Source of the DNA: Pipra filicauda
Lineage: Eukaryota; Chordata; Aves; Passeriformes; Pipridae
NCBI RefSeq assembly: GCF_003945595.2
Contig: NW_024104670.1
Coordinates: forward strand, 186,001 to 250,000
Direction of reading: 5' to 3'
DNA: 64,000 nucleotides
Shown here piece by piece: positions 23,101 to 32,199 of the stretch. How positions within the stretch are numbered: position 1 is the first letter of the stretch; every line of letters starts with the position of its first letter. The notes beneath the pieces were generated by a model that made no database searches, had not been told where the DNA came from, and saw only the letters and a list, made by a program, of their open reading frames with translations. A program made the position numbers and the translations under genes.

Positions 23101-23691
23101 TCAGAGCAGGGATGGGGTGCCCTGTGAGGATGGGGGTGGCCCCACACAGGGCTGGGGGGGGCTGGACCCCCTCACATGGCCCCAGTGGAGCCTGGCAGAG
23201 CCCCCACCCGAGACCGGGGGTCCTGAACCTCCTCCCACGGTACCAGAAGAGCCTGGCAGCTCCTGACCCCCCTCACGGGGCACCAGTGGATCCTGGCAGC
23301 TCCCCCTACCCCAAATTAGGAGCTCTGGCTGCTCCCCCCATCCCAAATAAGGGACTCTGGCAGTTCCTTACCCCAACCCCAAATGAGGGGCTCTGGCTGC
23401 TCCCCCAGCCCGGACTGTGACCCCTGACCCCCCTCCCACGGCCCCAGTGGACCCCGGCAGTTCCCCTTCCCCCGGCCCAGGGGCTCTGACAGCTCCCCCG
23501 ATACCGGGGTCCCTGACCCCCCTCCCACGGCCCCGGTGTGTCTCGGTGCCCCCGCCCCGCTCCGCGCCTGTCCCGCCGCCCCCGGGCCCGACACCCCCTC
23601 GCCACCGCTGTGCCCCCGTCCCGTGTCCCGCCCTGACCTCGGCGAGTTTCCTCTTGGCGATCGCCCCCGCGCCCACCCCCCGCCGGTGCAT
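20197..23691 (-). CDS. SNF8: ESCRT-II subunit VPS22/EAP30 (SNF8), complete
   Basis: Eight coding exons on the minus strand: 23691-23638, 22986-22936, 22781-22643, 22386-22282, 21670-21598, 21323-21182, 21033-20959 and 20334-20197 (TGA 20199-20197). Together they give 258 aa, the human length. The N-terminus [18 protein letters not shown] and a helical segment ([20 protein letters not shown]) are followed by two winged-helix domains. The second carries [20 protein letters not shown] and ends [19 protein letters not shown]. With VPS25 and VPS36, SNF8 forms the ESCRT-II complex that sorts ubiquitinated cargo on endosomes; it was also described as an ELL-associated factor. Splice sites are consensus throughout. 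Intron 7 contains a CR1 copy. The start is the first ATG downstream of a CRE-bearing CpG promoter. Confidence 0.97.
20535..20755 (+). mobile_element. CR1 LINE 3' end
   Basis: From gggatactgggaaggagggt through 'cccagagaagctgtggctgc' and 'gaggtgtccctgcccatggc'-type blocks to 'caacccatgccatgaaatc'. It is inserted in SNF8 intron 7, antisense to the gene. Confidence 0.88.
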
Positions 23692-23694
23692 GGC

Positions 23695-23765
23695 GGCCCC
23701 GCGCCCGTGACGGCATCGCCCCGCGACAGTGACGTCACCGCAGCGCGACAGTGACGGCACCGCGG
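23695..23765 (-). promoter_or_regulatory. SNF8: SNF8 promoter with palindromic CRE
   Basis: A perfect CRE/ATF palindrome TGACGTCA lies at 23730-23737, about 40 bp upstream of the SNF8 start codon. It is flanked by half-sites TGACGG at about 23707 and 23751, and gcgacagtgacg occurs twice. The region is CpG-dense and TATA-less. CREB/ATF control is inferred from the motif. Confidence 0.65.
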
Positions 23766-23772
23766 GGAGGGA

Positions 23773-23872
23773 CAGGGCGGGGCACGCCCCGGACACACCC
23801 CCGGACACACCCCCGGACACACCCCCGGACACACCCCCCGGACACACCCCGGACACACCCCCGGGGACCGGC
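23773..23872. repeat. C-rich 13-bp minisatellite upstream of SNF8
   Basis: About seven copies of ggacacacccccg with small length variants, directly upstream of the SNF8 CRE. Confidence 0.85.
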
Positions 23873-24059
23873 GGGGCTGGGGGGCTGCGGGGGCTGCGCG
23901 GGGCGGGCGTGAGGGGGACGATGAGGGGCTCGGGGGGCTGAGGGGGTCTGAGCTGGGTCTGAGGGACTCAGGGAGGGTCTGAAGGGCTCAAGGGAGGGCA
24001 CTCTGAGGGGATCAGGAGGGGTCTGAAGGACTTGGGGGGATTCTGAGGGGCCCAAGGGG

Positions 24060-24265
24060 TCTGGGTGAGGTCTGAGGGGCTCAGCCAGAATCTGATGGGG
24101 GGGTCTGAGGGGCTCAGGGGGGGCTCTGAGGGGCTCAAGGAGGGGCTCTGAGGGGCTCAGGGGGGGCTCTGAGGGGCTCAGGGGGGGCTCTGAGGGGCTC
24201 AGGGGGGCTCTGAGGGGCTCAGGGGGGGCTCTGAGGGGCTCAAGGGGGGCTCTGAGGGGCTCAGC
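24060..24265. repeat. 19-20 bp minisatellite
   Basis: About nine copies of ctgaggggctcagggggggct. Looser copies built on 'gaggggctcag' begin near 23925, so the array has a decayed left flank. Confidence 0.88.
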
Positions 24266-24279
24266 CGTGTGTGGTGAGC

Positions 24280-24442
24280 CCCTGGCACAGGTTGCCCAGA
24301 GAAGCTGTGGCTGCCCCATCCCTGGGATGGGTTGGACAGGGCTGGACGGGGCTCGGGGCAGCCTGGGCTGGTGGAAGGTGTCCCTGCCCATGGATGAGCT
24401 TTAAGGTCCCTTCCAACCAAACTGATCTGTGATTCTGTGACA
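24280..24442 (+). mobile_element. CR1 LINE 3' end (sense)
   Basis: Contains cctggcacaggttgcccaga, 'gaagctgtggctgccccatcc', 'aaggtgtccctgcccatgg' and the terminal 'ttccaaccaaactgatctg', then 'tgattctgtga'. The full 3' end is present and the 5' part absent. Confidence 0.88.
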
Positions 24443-24448
24443 TTTATT
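24443..24448 (-). terminator. GIP: Candidate GIP polyadenylation signal
   Basis: AATAAA on the minus strand, the first consensus hexamer I find downstream of the GIP stop region. It lies about 1.2 kb away, next to a CR1 end. That distance suggests either a long 3' UTR or a further 3' noncoding exon, consistent with the donor overlapping the GIP stop codon. Confidence 0.35.
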
Positions 24449-24583
24449 GAGCAATTCAGTGATATTTTATAGCCCGTCCCCACATCAAGTGTCTCCAAAT
24501 CTCATTTCAGCTCCAAATTAAAAACTCTTTGTTGCATGAATAAAAATAAAACCACGTTCACAGAGCAGGGTGGGTGCAAGAAA

Positions 24584-24633
24584 TCCTCCTCCTCTTCCTC
24601 CTCCTCCTCCTCCTCCTCCTCCTCCTCCTCCTC
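24584..24633 (+). repeat. (CCT)n microsatellite
   Basis: Uninterrupted CCT/CTC triplets except for one ctt, about 50 bp. Confidence 0.95.
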
Positions 24634-25436
24634 GTGTGTCTGACGGGATGAAAAGGGAATTCCTGGGGAGAGCCCTGGAGTTATGCAGCTCTAACAAAGC
24701 AGAAATGGGAAAGAAAAGCGTCAATTCCTGTGGAACTGCACCTGATTTCTTTTGCTTCCTGCAGGAAACGAGGCATCACTGACTCCCTCCTGAACCAGGC
24801 AGCCCCCTCTGCAGATCCATTCTGACAGCAAGATGGGTGTCCAGATTAGTACCTAACAGTAAATTTGGGGGGAAATCGGGGACTGGGCAGGGGAGAGAGA
24901 TGTAAATAAGTGTTTGTTTTCCTGCAGGACTCAGCAGTGCCTTGTTTGCCCTGGGAGCTGCTGCCCCTCAGCTCCCGCTGGCTGGGATTGTCCATAGCCC
25001 AGAGCTGCCCCTTATTCCCAACCTACCTTATCCAGGGCCAGTTCAGCCCTTTTTGTCCCTGTGCCACCTTTCACCATCGGCACAAACAGCTCTTCCCTCA
25101 CCCTGTTTTCGGGGATGGTGCCTTTTTCTCTCCCATCTTATCCCTCCCCAGTCCCTCGAGCCTCCTTGTCCCTGCACCTTCTGCACCCCAATTCCTTGTG
25201 TTTCTCTCAGAATTCCCTTCCCAGGGACGTGAAATGCACGGGAAAAATATTTCCCATGAGTTGCCTGACGAACACCTCCCCTTTTTCCATTAAAAAGCAG
25301 GGAAGAGGCTTTTCTATCCCTCTTTCCCTGGGCAGGAACGGCTGGAAATTTGCCTTCCCCCAGTTTTGTGGTGGGAGTTGCCTGAAGATGCTTTTGCAGA
25401 ACAAAATTCTGGCCAGAGCTGTAAAACCTCCATCAA

Positions 25437-25575
25437 ATCACAGAATCCCAGGATGGTTTGGGCTGGGAGGGATCTTAAAGCTCCTCCACCTCCCACCATC
25501 CCAGGTTGCTCCAAACCCCGTCCAGCCTGGCCTTGGGCACTTCCAGGGCTGGGGCAGCCAAACTGTGCCATGTGA
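25437..25575 (-). mobile_element. CR1 LINE 3' end (antisense)
   Basis: Begins tcacagaatcccaggatggt, continues gggctgggagggatctta and 'ccaggttgctccaaacccc', the inverted CR1 3' end. Confidence 0.87.
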
Positions 25576-25675
25576 GCACTCTGGCTATCCAAAGAAACCC
25601 TGAATTCATGGATTGGGTTAGGGTTAGGGTATTTCTGGGGACAGGGGATCCGTTGGGAACGTGTGGAAGAGCCAC

Positions 25676-28600
25676 TCACGTGGCCCTGCAGGGCTCAGTC
25701 GCCATCAGCCACGTCAGGAACTCGCGGTTCAAAACGTCCCTCAGCCCTTCCGAGTCCTCCAGAGAAGTGAAGCTGCAAAAACATCCACGAAAACCACAGA
25801 TGAGGGGCAAAACCAAAGAACAAATCCTGTGCTGGGCATCCCTTTCTCCCAATCCCCGCAAGTTCACAGGGGATTTTATCGTCTTATCTCTCCCACCGGG
25901 ATAACCCCCCCCAAAAAAAGCTTTAACCCCGCCTTGACACGGGGACATCCCTTGGTCTTGGAGGGTTTTGGCTGCTCAGCAGAGCCTCTCGGGCTCGGGC
26001 TCGGGGCAGGAACCACCTGGTGACCCCTCCCCGCATCCCAAATCCTCCCCCAAAAGCGGCAGCGGCGCTCCCGGCTCCCAACAAAACATCTTTGTTTCCA
26101 GAGGGACTTTCCCCCGCCACTCGCATTTCTGTTTACAACGCAGCACATTAAGGAACGCGCCAAAAATTACTTTTTTTTTTAATGAAACTAATCAAGCTGA
26201 TTAATCTCGAGCACCAAAGCTTTCCCTTCCCCCTCCTGCCCCCCTGCCCCGGAACAGGTTGGACAAACATCTGTCAGGACCAGTTTGATCCTGCTTGGGA
26301 GCAGGGGTCAGACCGAGCGACCTCCCCAGATCCCTCAAAGCCCTCCTTCCTTTGATTTGGGATTTTCAGGACGGCTGGCAGCTCCGGGTGTCGGATTTTC
26401 CAAGTGCTTGGCCCCAGACACCCCCGTGAACCGCAGCTCTGCTCCTTTCCCCCACCCCGCCGCCCCCAAACCCTCTTTTCTGACACCGTTTTCATGCAAA
26501 GGCTGCAAAAAAAACAACAAACACCCCCAGATTCTTGTTCTGGGCGACTGTCCCATGGCTCCCTGTAGTTAAAAATCCCATTTTTTTCCCCAGAAAACAC
26601 CAGGATTGTGCCTGAAAAAGTGGGCTGTGTGTTTTAAGTGCTTCCCCCCCCCCTTCCTTGCCACCATTTCAGGACTCAGCAGCCTCAGCCTGTTGGCTTT
26701 TATAAAACCCCTCCACGCTGAAGAAATTCCGTGTCCCCTCAGCCATTTATTGGTGGATTTTTAAAACACAGAAACTGCCCAAGAGCAGATTTTTTCCCCC
26801 CCAGGCTCAGGTCTAATTTGCTTTTTGAACATTTGTGGCACGAGCCGGGCTCGGAGGGGTGTGAGCCAGCCCAGTGCCAGGCTGTGGATCTGCTGACACA
26901 GCCCAGAGCTGCTGAGACCCACCAGCCCCGAGCCAGAGGCTTGGGAAAACACGGGATGAGCTGCAGAGCACCCAGAGCTCCACCTGGGCTCCCTCACCTC
27001 GCCCAGAGGTACCTGTTTGCAGGCAGCTCATCCCCAATCCTGCACCGGGATCGTCACCACTGGAAGATTTGAGATTAAATCTTTGAGAACGTTGGAGGAG
27101 GATTAAAAACATTGTTAATAACGTAATAGTGATGGTGTGCGTGTAACCATTAAGGTGATTACATCTTGGAAGTATTTTAAGATGATTACAGCTTAAAAAA
27201 ACCCAAATAAAATCCGTGCCCTTTATGGGTTCGCTCGGATCAGGAATAAGCTGGGAAATTCCTCCTGGAATATCTCCTGCCTGGTTTCATGTTTAGCTGG
27301 TAGATTTTTTTTCCCTCTAAATGCAGCAATAGAAGGACAAAAATAATTTGTTTTCTCTTTTTAAACGAACTTGATCAACACTCTGAGAGTGTGAACGAGT
27401 GGGGTTGGTTTTGTTTGTTTGGGTTTTTTTCTCCTTTGGGGCGATTGGATCAAATCAAAACATTTGGGAGAAATGTACCAGTTTCACCCCATTTTAATCG
27501 AGAAATTTGCTTTCCAGAGGGCTTTGTTTTGAGCAGGTCAAAGCCCTTTGTTTTTGCTTCTCCACCCCCTCGGAGTTGGGATGTTCGAGGGGTGGATTTT
27601 TGCCCCAGCCCTGCCAAAAATCCCTGCTCTGACCTCTGACGAGCCTGTGCTGACATTTGCAGAACAAGACAACCCCAATCCTCCACATAACGTTTTTCCT
27701 TTTGTATTTTGTGAGAAATTTCAAAATCAGGCTTTTTTTTTTTTTTCCTTTTTTGCTCTGCTCTTTTCCTCAGGAGATGGAGCAGCAAAATATGGAATTT
27801 CCTTTCCAGACCAAAATCCTCCCATTTCCCCGCGTGTCACCGTCATTCCCAAACCTCTGAACACCCGGAGACCTCATCCCTCCCTGCATCCCGACTTTTC
27901 CTCTCTGCTCCCCGCCCTCACCTCTGGTTTCCCTTGGCTTTCAGAATCCAGGTGAGGAAATCTTTGGCTTCGTGGGTGCCCAGGTCCATCCTTTGCCCGC
28001 CCGCAGCTGGTACCTGGGGCTCGGCTTCCCTCTTGTACTGCTCCACGATGTTGCTGCGGAGTCCGAACGGGAACAAATCAGCCCGAAATGCCACAAGAGG
28101 GTGCCAAAATGTCGCTTTTCCACAAATCCCAGCTCCCTCCCACCCCATCTGCCAGGCGGGTTGGGACAGGGAGGGAGACACCGACAGATCAGAAACGTTC
28201 CTGCCGCTTCGGAGGGACAAAAAGAAAACCAACCGCCCGGAGAATCCAAGGAAAGCATCCTCGGCCCTGCGCTCTCCAGCCGGAATTTGGGATGCGGGAG
28301 CACTGGAAGTCTGAACACTTACTCGCTTTTCTTCTCCCTCCTGGCCAGCAGCCACTCCACGAAGTTCTTCTTGAGCATGTTGTCCATGGTGCGGCTGTAG
28401 TCGCTCGCCAGGGTGGCCTCGGAGTAGCGTCTCTGCAGCGGGCGGGCAGCGGGAACCCTCAGGCTAGCACTGGGAGGAGAGCCCGGGGGCAGACACTCTG
28501 AGTCCTGCTCTGGGCACAGGGAGTGAGTCCTGCTCTGGGCACAGGGAGTGAGTCCTGCTCTGGGCACACAGGGAGTCCTGCTCTGGGCACACAGGGAGTG

Positions 28601-30009
28601 AGTCCTGCTCTGGGCACACAGTGAGTGAGTTCTGCTCTGGGGGCACAGGGAGTCCTGCTCTGGGGGCACAGTGAGTCCTGCTCTGGGCACACAGGGAGTC
28701 CTGCTCTGGGCACACAGGGAGTGAGTCCTGCTCTGGGCACACAGGGAGTGAGTCCTGCTCTGGGGGCACAGTGAGTCCTGCTCTGGGCACACAGTGAGTC
28801 CTGCTCTGGGGCACCGGGAGTCCGGCGCTGGGCACACAGGGAGTCCGAGTCCTGCTCTGGGCACAGTGAGTCCTGCTCTGGGCACACAGGGTCCTGCTCT
28901 GGGGGCACAGTCCTGCTCTGGGCACACAGGGAGTCCTGCTCTGGGCACACGGGGAGTCCTGCTCTGAGCAAAGGTGCTCCCGGGGCAGGCTCGGGGTTGG
29001 GTCACACACTCCCCACAATCCCCGAGGGTTTGGGGGGCACTTTTACCCTCTCCCCTGGTCCAGGTGGCCGTTCCCACCCCGGGGAGGGGCTGGGACGCCC
29101 CTCATCCATTTTTCATCCAATTCCAGCTGGGATTTGACAGCTCAGGAGAACACGAGCTCTGGGCGTTTGCTGCTGCTCTGGAATCAGGGTGGATTTCCCG
29201 ATTCGCTCCCCTCTGAGCTGAGGCACCGGCTGGGCTCGGGATCCCTCCTCCAGCGGGAAAGTTCCCCCGTGCCCTCGAGGGGCTCCGAGGGAATGGCAGG
29301 AGACAGGGATGACCTCGAGACCAGCACGGACAGAGCTGCTGGCCAGCGAGTTAGCAAAGGATTTCAGGGCTGAGCCGTTTTAGAGCCGTTCTCTGGGATT
29401 GCAGCAATTCCTGCTGCTCTAAAAAGGAGATTTTTAGGTCTAACAAGGAGGTTTTTTAGATCTTTTTGGGTGATAGTTGGAAATTTTCTATCAGGAGTCA
29501 GGGAAAGGGAGGGAAAGTCTTTGTTGTCTACCTGCTTTATGTACCTGGTCACGACTTCAGAGGCTTCCAAGAACTGGGTGCCCTCTGGCCCCACTCATGG
29601 GAGGTGATTACATCTTGTTCTTGTTCTCAGACAACCTTTCTCTCCCTGGTTGACTTCCAGCTTGTTCCTCCCAACCCACAGCCATGAAGTTTGTAGGGAA
29701 AACATGGGAGTTCCTGGCTCTGGCTCAAAGGCTCAGGGCTTTAGTTTGATCTCCCCCTTATCTCTTGCTCATCTCTGTACCCGGGATGTCTCTGATCCCA
29801 GATCCAGGACTCGTGTTCTCACCTACTCACCAAGATGCCAATGGAAAGAGTCCATTTGCCTCCAGAGGAGCTGGAAAAGGCTCAAAACACACCAGGAGCT
29901 TTCCAAAACCCTTGGAGAGTGTTACTCACCCCGAGACGTTCTCTTCCATCAAAACAAAGCCCAGGGAGGCGACGAGCAGAGAGAGAACCTTGAAGGACTT
30001 GAAGGACAT
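25676..30009 (-). CDS. GIP: Glucose-dependent insulinotropic polypeptide (GIP) precursor
   Basis: Coding exons on the minus strand: 30009-29930, 28469-28323, 28053-27922 and 25772-25676. All junctions are GT-AG in phase 2, giving 151 aa (human 153). The signal peptide is residues 1 to about 20 (MSFKSFKVLSLLVASLGF). Mature GIP starts at Tyr42 after Arg40-Arg41 (YSEATLASDY), has KNFVEWLLARR, and probably ends before Lys83-Arg84, giving 41 residues. GIP is secreted by gut K cells and amplifies glucose-stimulated insulin release through a class B GPCR. The exon 3 acceptor was placed at 28470 because it is the only pyrimidine-rich AG that keeps phase with exon 2. The stop TGA (25678-25676) overlaps a good splice donor, so the last residues could differ. 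Exons 4 and 5 encode additional F-L-T-W motifs (see findings). Intron 2 contains a minisatellite. Confidence 0.93.
28497..28970 (-). repeat. 23-30 bp minisatellite in GIP intron 2
   Basis: About 20 copies of gagtcctgctctgggcacacagg, with a frequent 4-bp gagt insertion and a gggggcac variant. It begins 28 bp from the GIP exon 3 acceptor (28470) and so reaches into its branch-point region. Several frames on both strands are open across it; these are not genes. Confidence 0.9.
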
Positions 30010-30143
30010 TTTCCTGGCGGGTTTCTCTGTCCCAGAGCAGAGGGAGATCCCGGTGTCCAGCCCCTGGAACACACACGGGGGACAGGGATGAGGGGTGGCT
30101 GGGCACGTGCCTGTGCTTGTAAACGTGTCCCCTCAGCCCTCGA

Positions 30144-30207
30144 GCTTCCAGCAGCCTCCTCCAGCCTCCTCCAGCCTCCTCCAGCCTCCTCCAGCCTCCT
30201 CCAGCCT
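30144..30207 (-). repeat. 10-bp minisatellite upstream of GIP exon 2
   Basis: Six near-perfect copies of cctccagcct in GIP intron 1, about 120 bp before the exon 2 acceptor on the gene strand. Confidence 0.92.
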
Positions 30208-31894
30208 CCCAACCCCTCTCCTGCCCTTCCCAGCCCAATCCCTCTCTCCCTGCCGCCTCTCCTTCCCACCGCGGTGCCTTTGAGCGTCGCTCCCCTAAAT
30301 TTTATTGTGCCCATCAAATTCCCGGTGGGTCGCACATTCCCGGGGGAAGGGCTTTGTCCTGCCCCATGTTTCCAAGCTGACCCCGTGGGTACCTCACTGT
30401 GCTCTCGGGGGCGGCTCAGCCTCGAGCCCGGGAATGGGAACGTCCCTGGATCAGGGAATTCGGCAGCAAGGACACCCTGCTCGTCCCAGCCCGCCCTTCC
30501 AGGGAGCCTGATCTAATCCCCGGGGGGGGGTTCTGTTAGGATGGATAATGCCTCGTGTAGGGACTGAGCATCAGTCCTGAAAAACACCCCACGGGCAGTG
30601 ACAGGAGGAGATTCCAAGATTTATTGGTTTCAAGCTGTTCCTTGTCCTCGTGTCCACAGTCCCACAGCCCTTGGACATCTGAGCTCGTTTAATTGCTATT
30701 CCAGCCCTGCCAGTTCCACACAAAAACGGGTTTGGTCCTGGCTTGGGGATGTTTTGGTTGTCCCTCACCTCACCTTTGTTATATTTATTTATGGAGAAGA
30801 GGAGCTGCTGTTAACGGGGATAACGACACCGGGAAAGGTCCGGAGCAGAACTCCCGTCTCCCACCCCTCAGCCATTCATTCACACACGGCAGAACTTTAT
30901 TCCTCTGGGTAGTTGTTTGTTCTCTTCCAACAGCCCAATTACGGTTTTGGAGAGAACAAGAATTTGCAAGTTTGGATGTTGTTGTTGTAATTTCGGCGTT
31001 CGTGTTTTTGTTTTTTTTTTTTTTTATCTCTGGAAAAATCGGGACATTTTTACAAATGTTTTCAGCCCTTCCTATTAAGTGAGAAAAACACTAAAGGAGT
31101 TACATTATCTTAGATACATCGAGTTCCTCTCAAAAGCAAGGTGTAACACTCTAAACACCGGCAAACCCCCTGATTTCTTAGAGCTAAAGAAACAGAAGAC
31201 AAGTAGTTATTGAGTAACAAACACTGACCCAGAGCAGAGGTAAATTTGGTTACACAAAAAGCTGAGGGGTATTTTTATAAGAGCAGGGGGAAAAAAATTC
31301 ATGATTAAATAACTGACGTTTCCCCTCTAATTTTTCTTTTCATTTCACATCTCGGTGATACAACTGAGGGTGTAACGATGGACCTGAAAATATCGAAGTT
31401 GTGCCAGAACAGGGCAGTTGTTTATGGAACCAGGAGAGGGAACGTGTGGTAGCCCTGATTTTAGGGAAGGGCAGAACTCCTCCCCTGCAGGATTCACCCA
31501 AACATTTCCATAGACTGTTGGAAAACCGTTTGGGGTTAATCTGTGGACACCCCCCTGGAGCAGCCGAGCTCTGCCTGCCCTGCCTGCTGCCAGTTCCCCG
31601 GGATCCCTGCCCTGCTTTGACCCCAGGATTTCGTTCCTCCCCAAAAAGAGGGGGATCTTTACAACCCCCAGGTCTCCCAGTCCCCTGTGTGAAACCACCT
31701 GCTGTGGGAAAAGCGTCATCCCTGATTTAGCCAGAGCTGGGGGGTCCCCAGAGCGACTCCAAAGCGATTCTTTCTCCCGGTTTCCCTGCGCAGGCACAAC
31801 CCCCAACCTGTTATTTGCCATTTTCTCCCCCGAAAGAACCGTTTCCCTTTGCAGCCCGACGCACCCAAAGAGAGGCAGACACGGAATTCCTTAC

Positions 31895-31960
31895 CTTCCT
31901 CCCTCCGTGGAGCTCCCAGAGGATTCCAGGTGCCGAGGAGAGCCTTTGGGGTGTTTATAT
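31895..31960 (-). promoter_or_regulatory. GIP: GIP TATA promoter and noncoding exon 1
   Basis: On the minus strand GGGATATAAACA has a TATA box at 31959-31954. About 30 bp further is a short exon ending in a strong donor (GAGGAAG then GTAAGG, exon end at 31895). It would splice over 1.9 kb to the acceptor at 30027, 17 nt before the GIP start codon. A TATA promoter with a noncoding first exon matches the known layout of GIP genes. The start site, about 31927, is estimated. Confidence 0.72.
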
Positions 31961-32039
31961 CCCCTCAGCTGTGCAGGACCAAACCCACTTCAGGGGGCAA
32001 ACAGGAAATCCAGCCCCTAATCAGAGCAATTCCGACCCA

Positions 32040-32190
32040 CTTAGAGCTGCTTCATTGGGTCCATTGACCCCCAGAGCAGGGAAATAACCTTTTTAAATAT
32101 GTTTACATTAATGGCAATTAAACCATCATGTATCACAACCCAGTTATATCACAAAATCAGCACTGGGAGCATAATGCACTGCTTTTAATT
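32040..32190 (-). promoter_or_regulatory. GIP: A/T-rich proximal GIP control region (candidate)
   Basis: Upstream of the TATA box is an A/T-rich block with a forkhead core TGTTTAC (32100-32106), adjoining TAAT/ATTA homeodomain cores (acattaatggcaattaaacc) and a hormone-receptor-like element gggtccattgaccc (about 32057-32070). Islet and gut homeodomain and GATA factors are known regulators of mammalian GIP. Assigning particular factors here is inference. Confidence 0.4.
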
Positions 32191-32199
32191 CCACGTAGC

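Larger units (their letters stand above)
23900..25600. other. SNF8-GIP intergenic region
   Basis: Holds two minisatellites, two CR1 fragments, a (CCT)n run and the likely GIP polyadenylation signal, all listed separately. I see no further gene. 24640-25430 is unique sequence with no recognisable exon. SNF8 and GIP are transcribed in the same direction, so this is the SNF8 upstream region and the GIP downstream region. Confidence 0.6.

Noticed and set aside
25615..25629. Telomere-like GGGTTAGGGTTAGGG
   Set aside because: Only about two and a half units; too short to be a meaningful interstitial telomere.
28431..28441. Alternative GIP exon 3 acceptor at ctgcag (28433)
   Set aside because: It would put RRYSEA out of phase with the signal-peptide exon; the acceptor at 28470 keeps phase and has a better pyrimidine tract.
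28319..29077. 252-codon minus-strand frame ending in GIP
   Set aside because: Only 28323-28469 is exon; the rest is intron 2 minisatellite read in the same frame.
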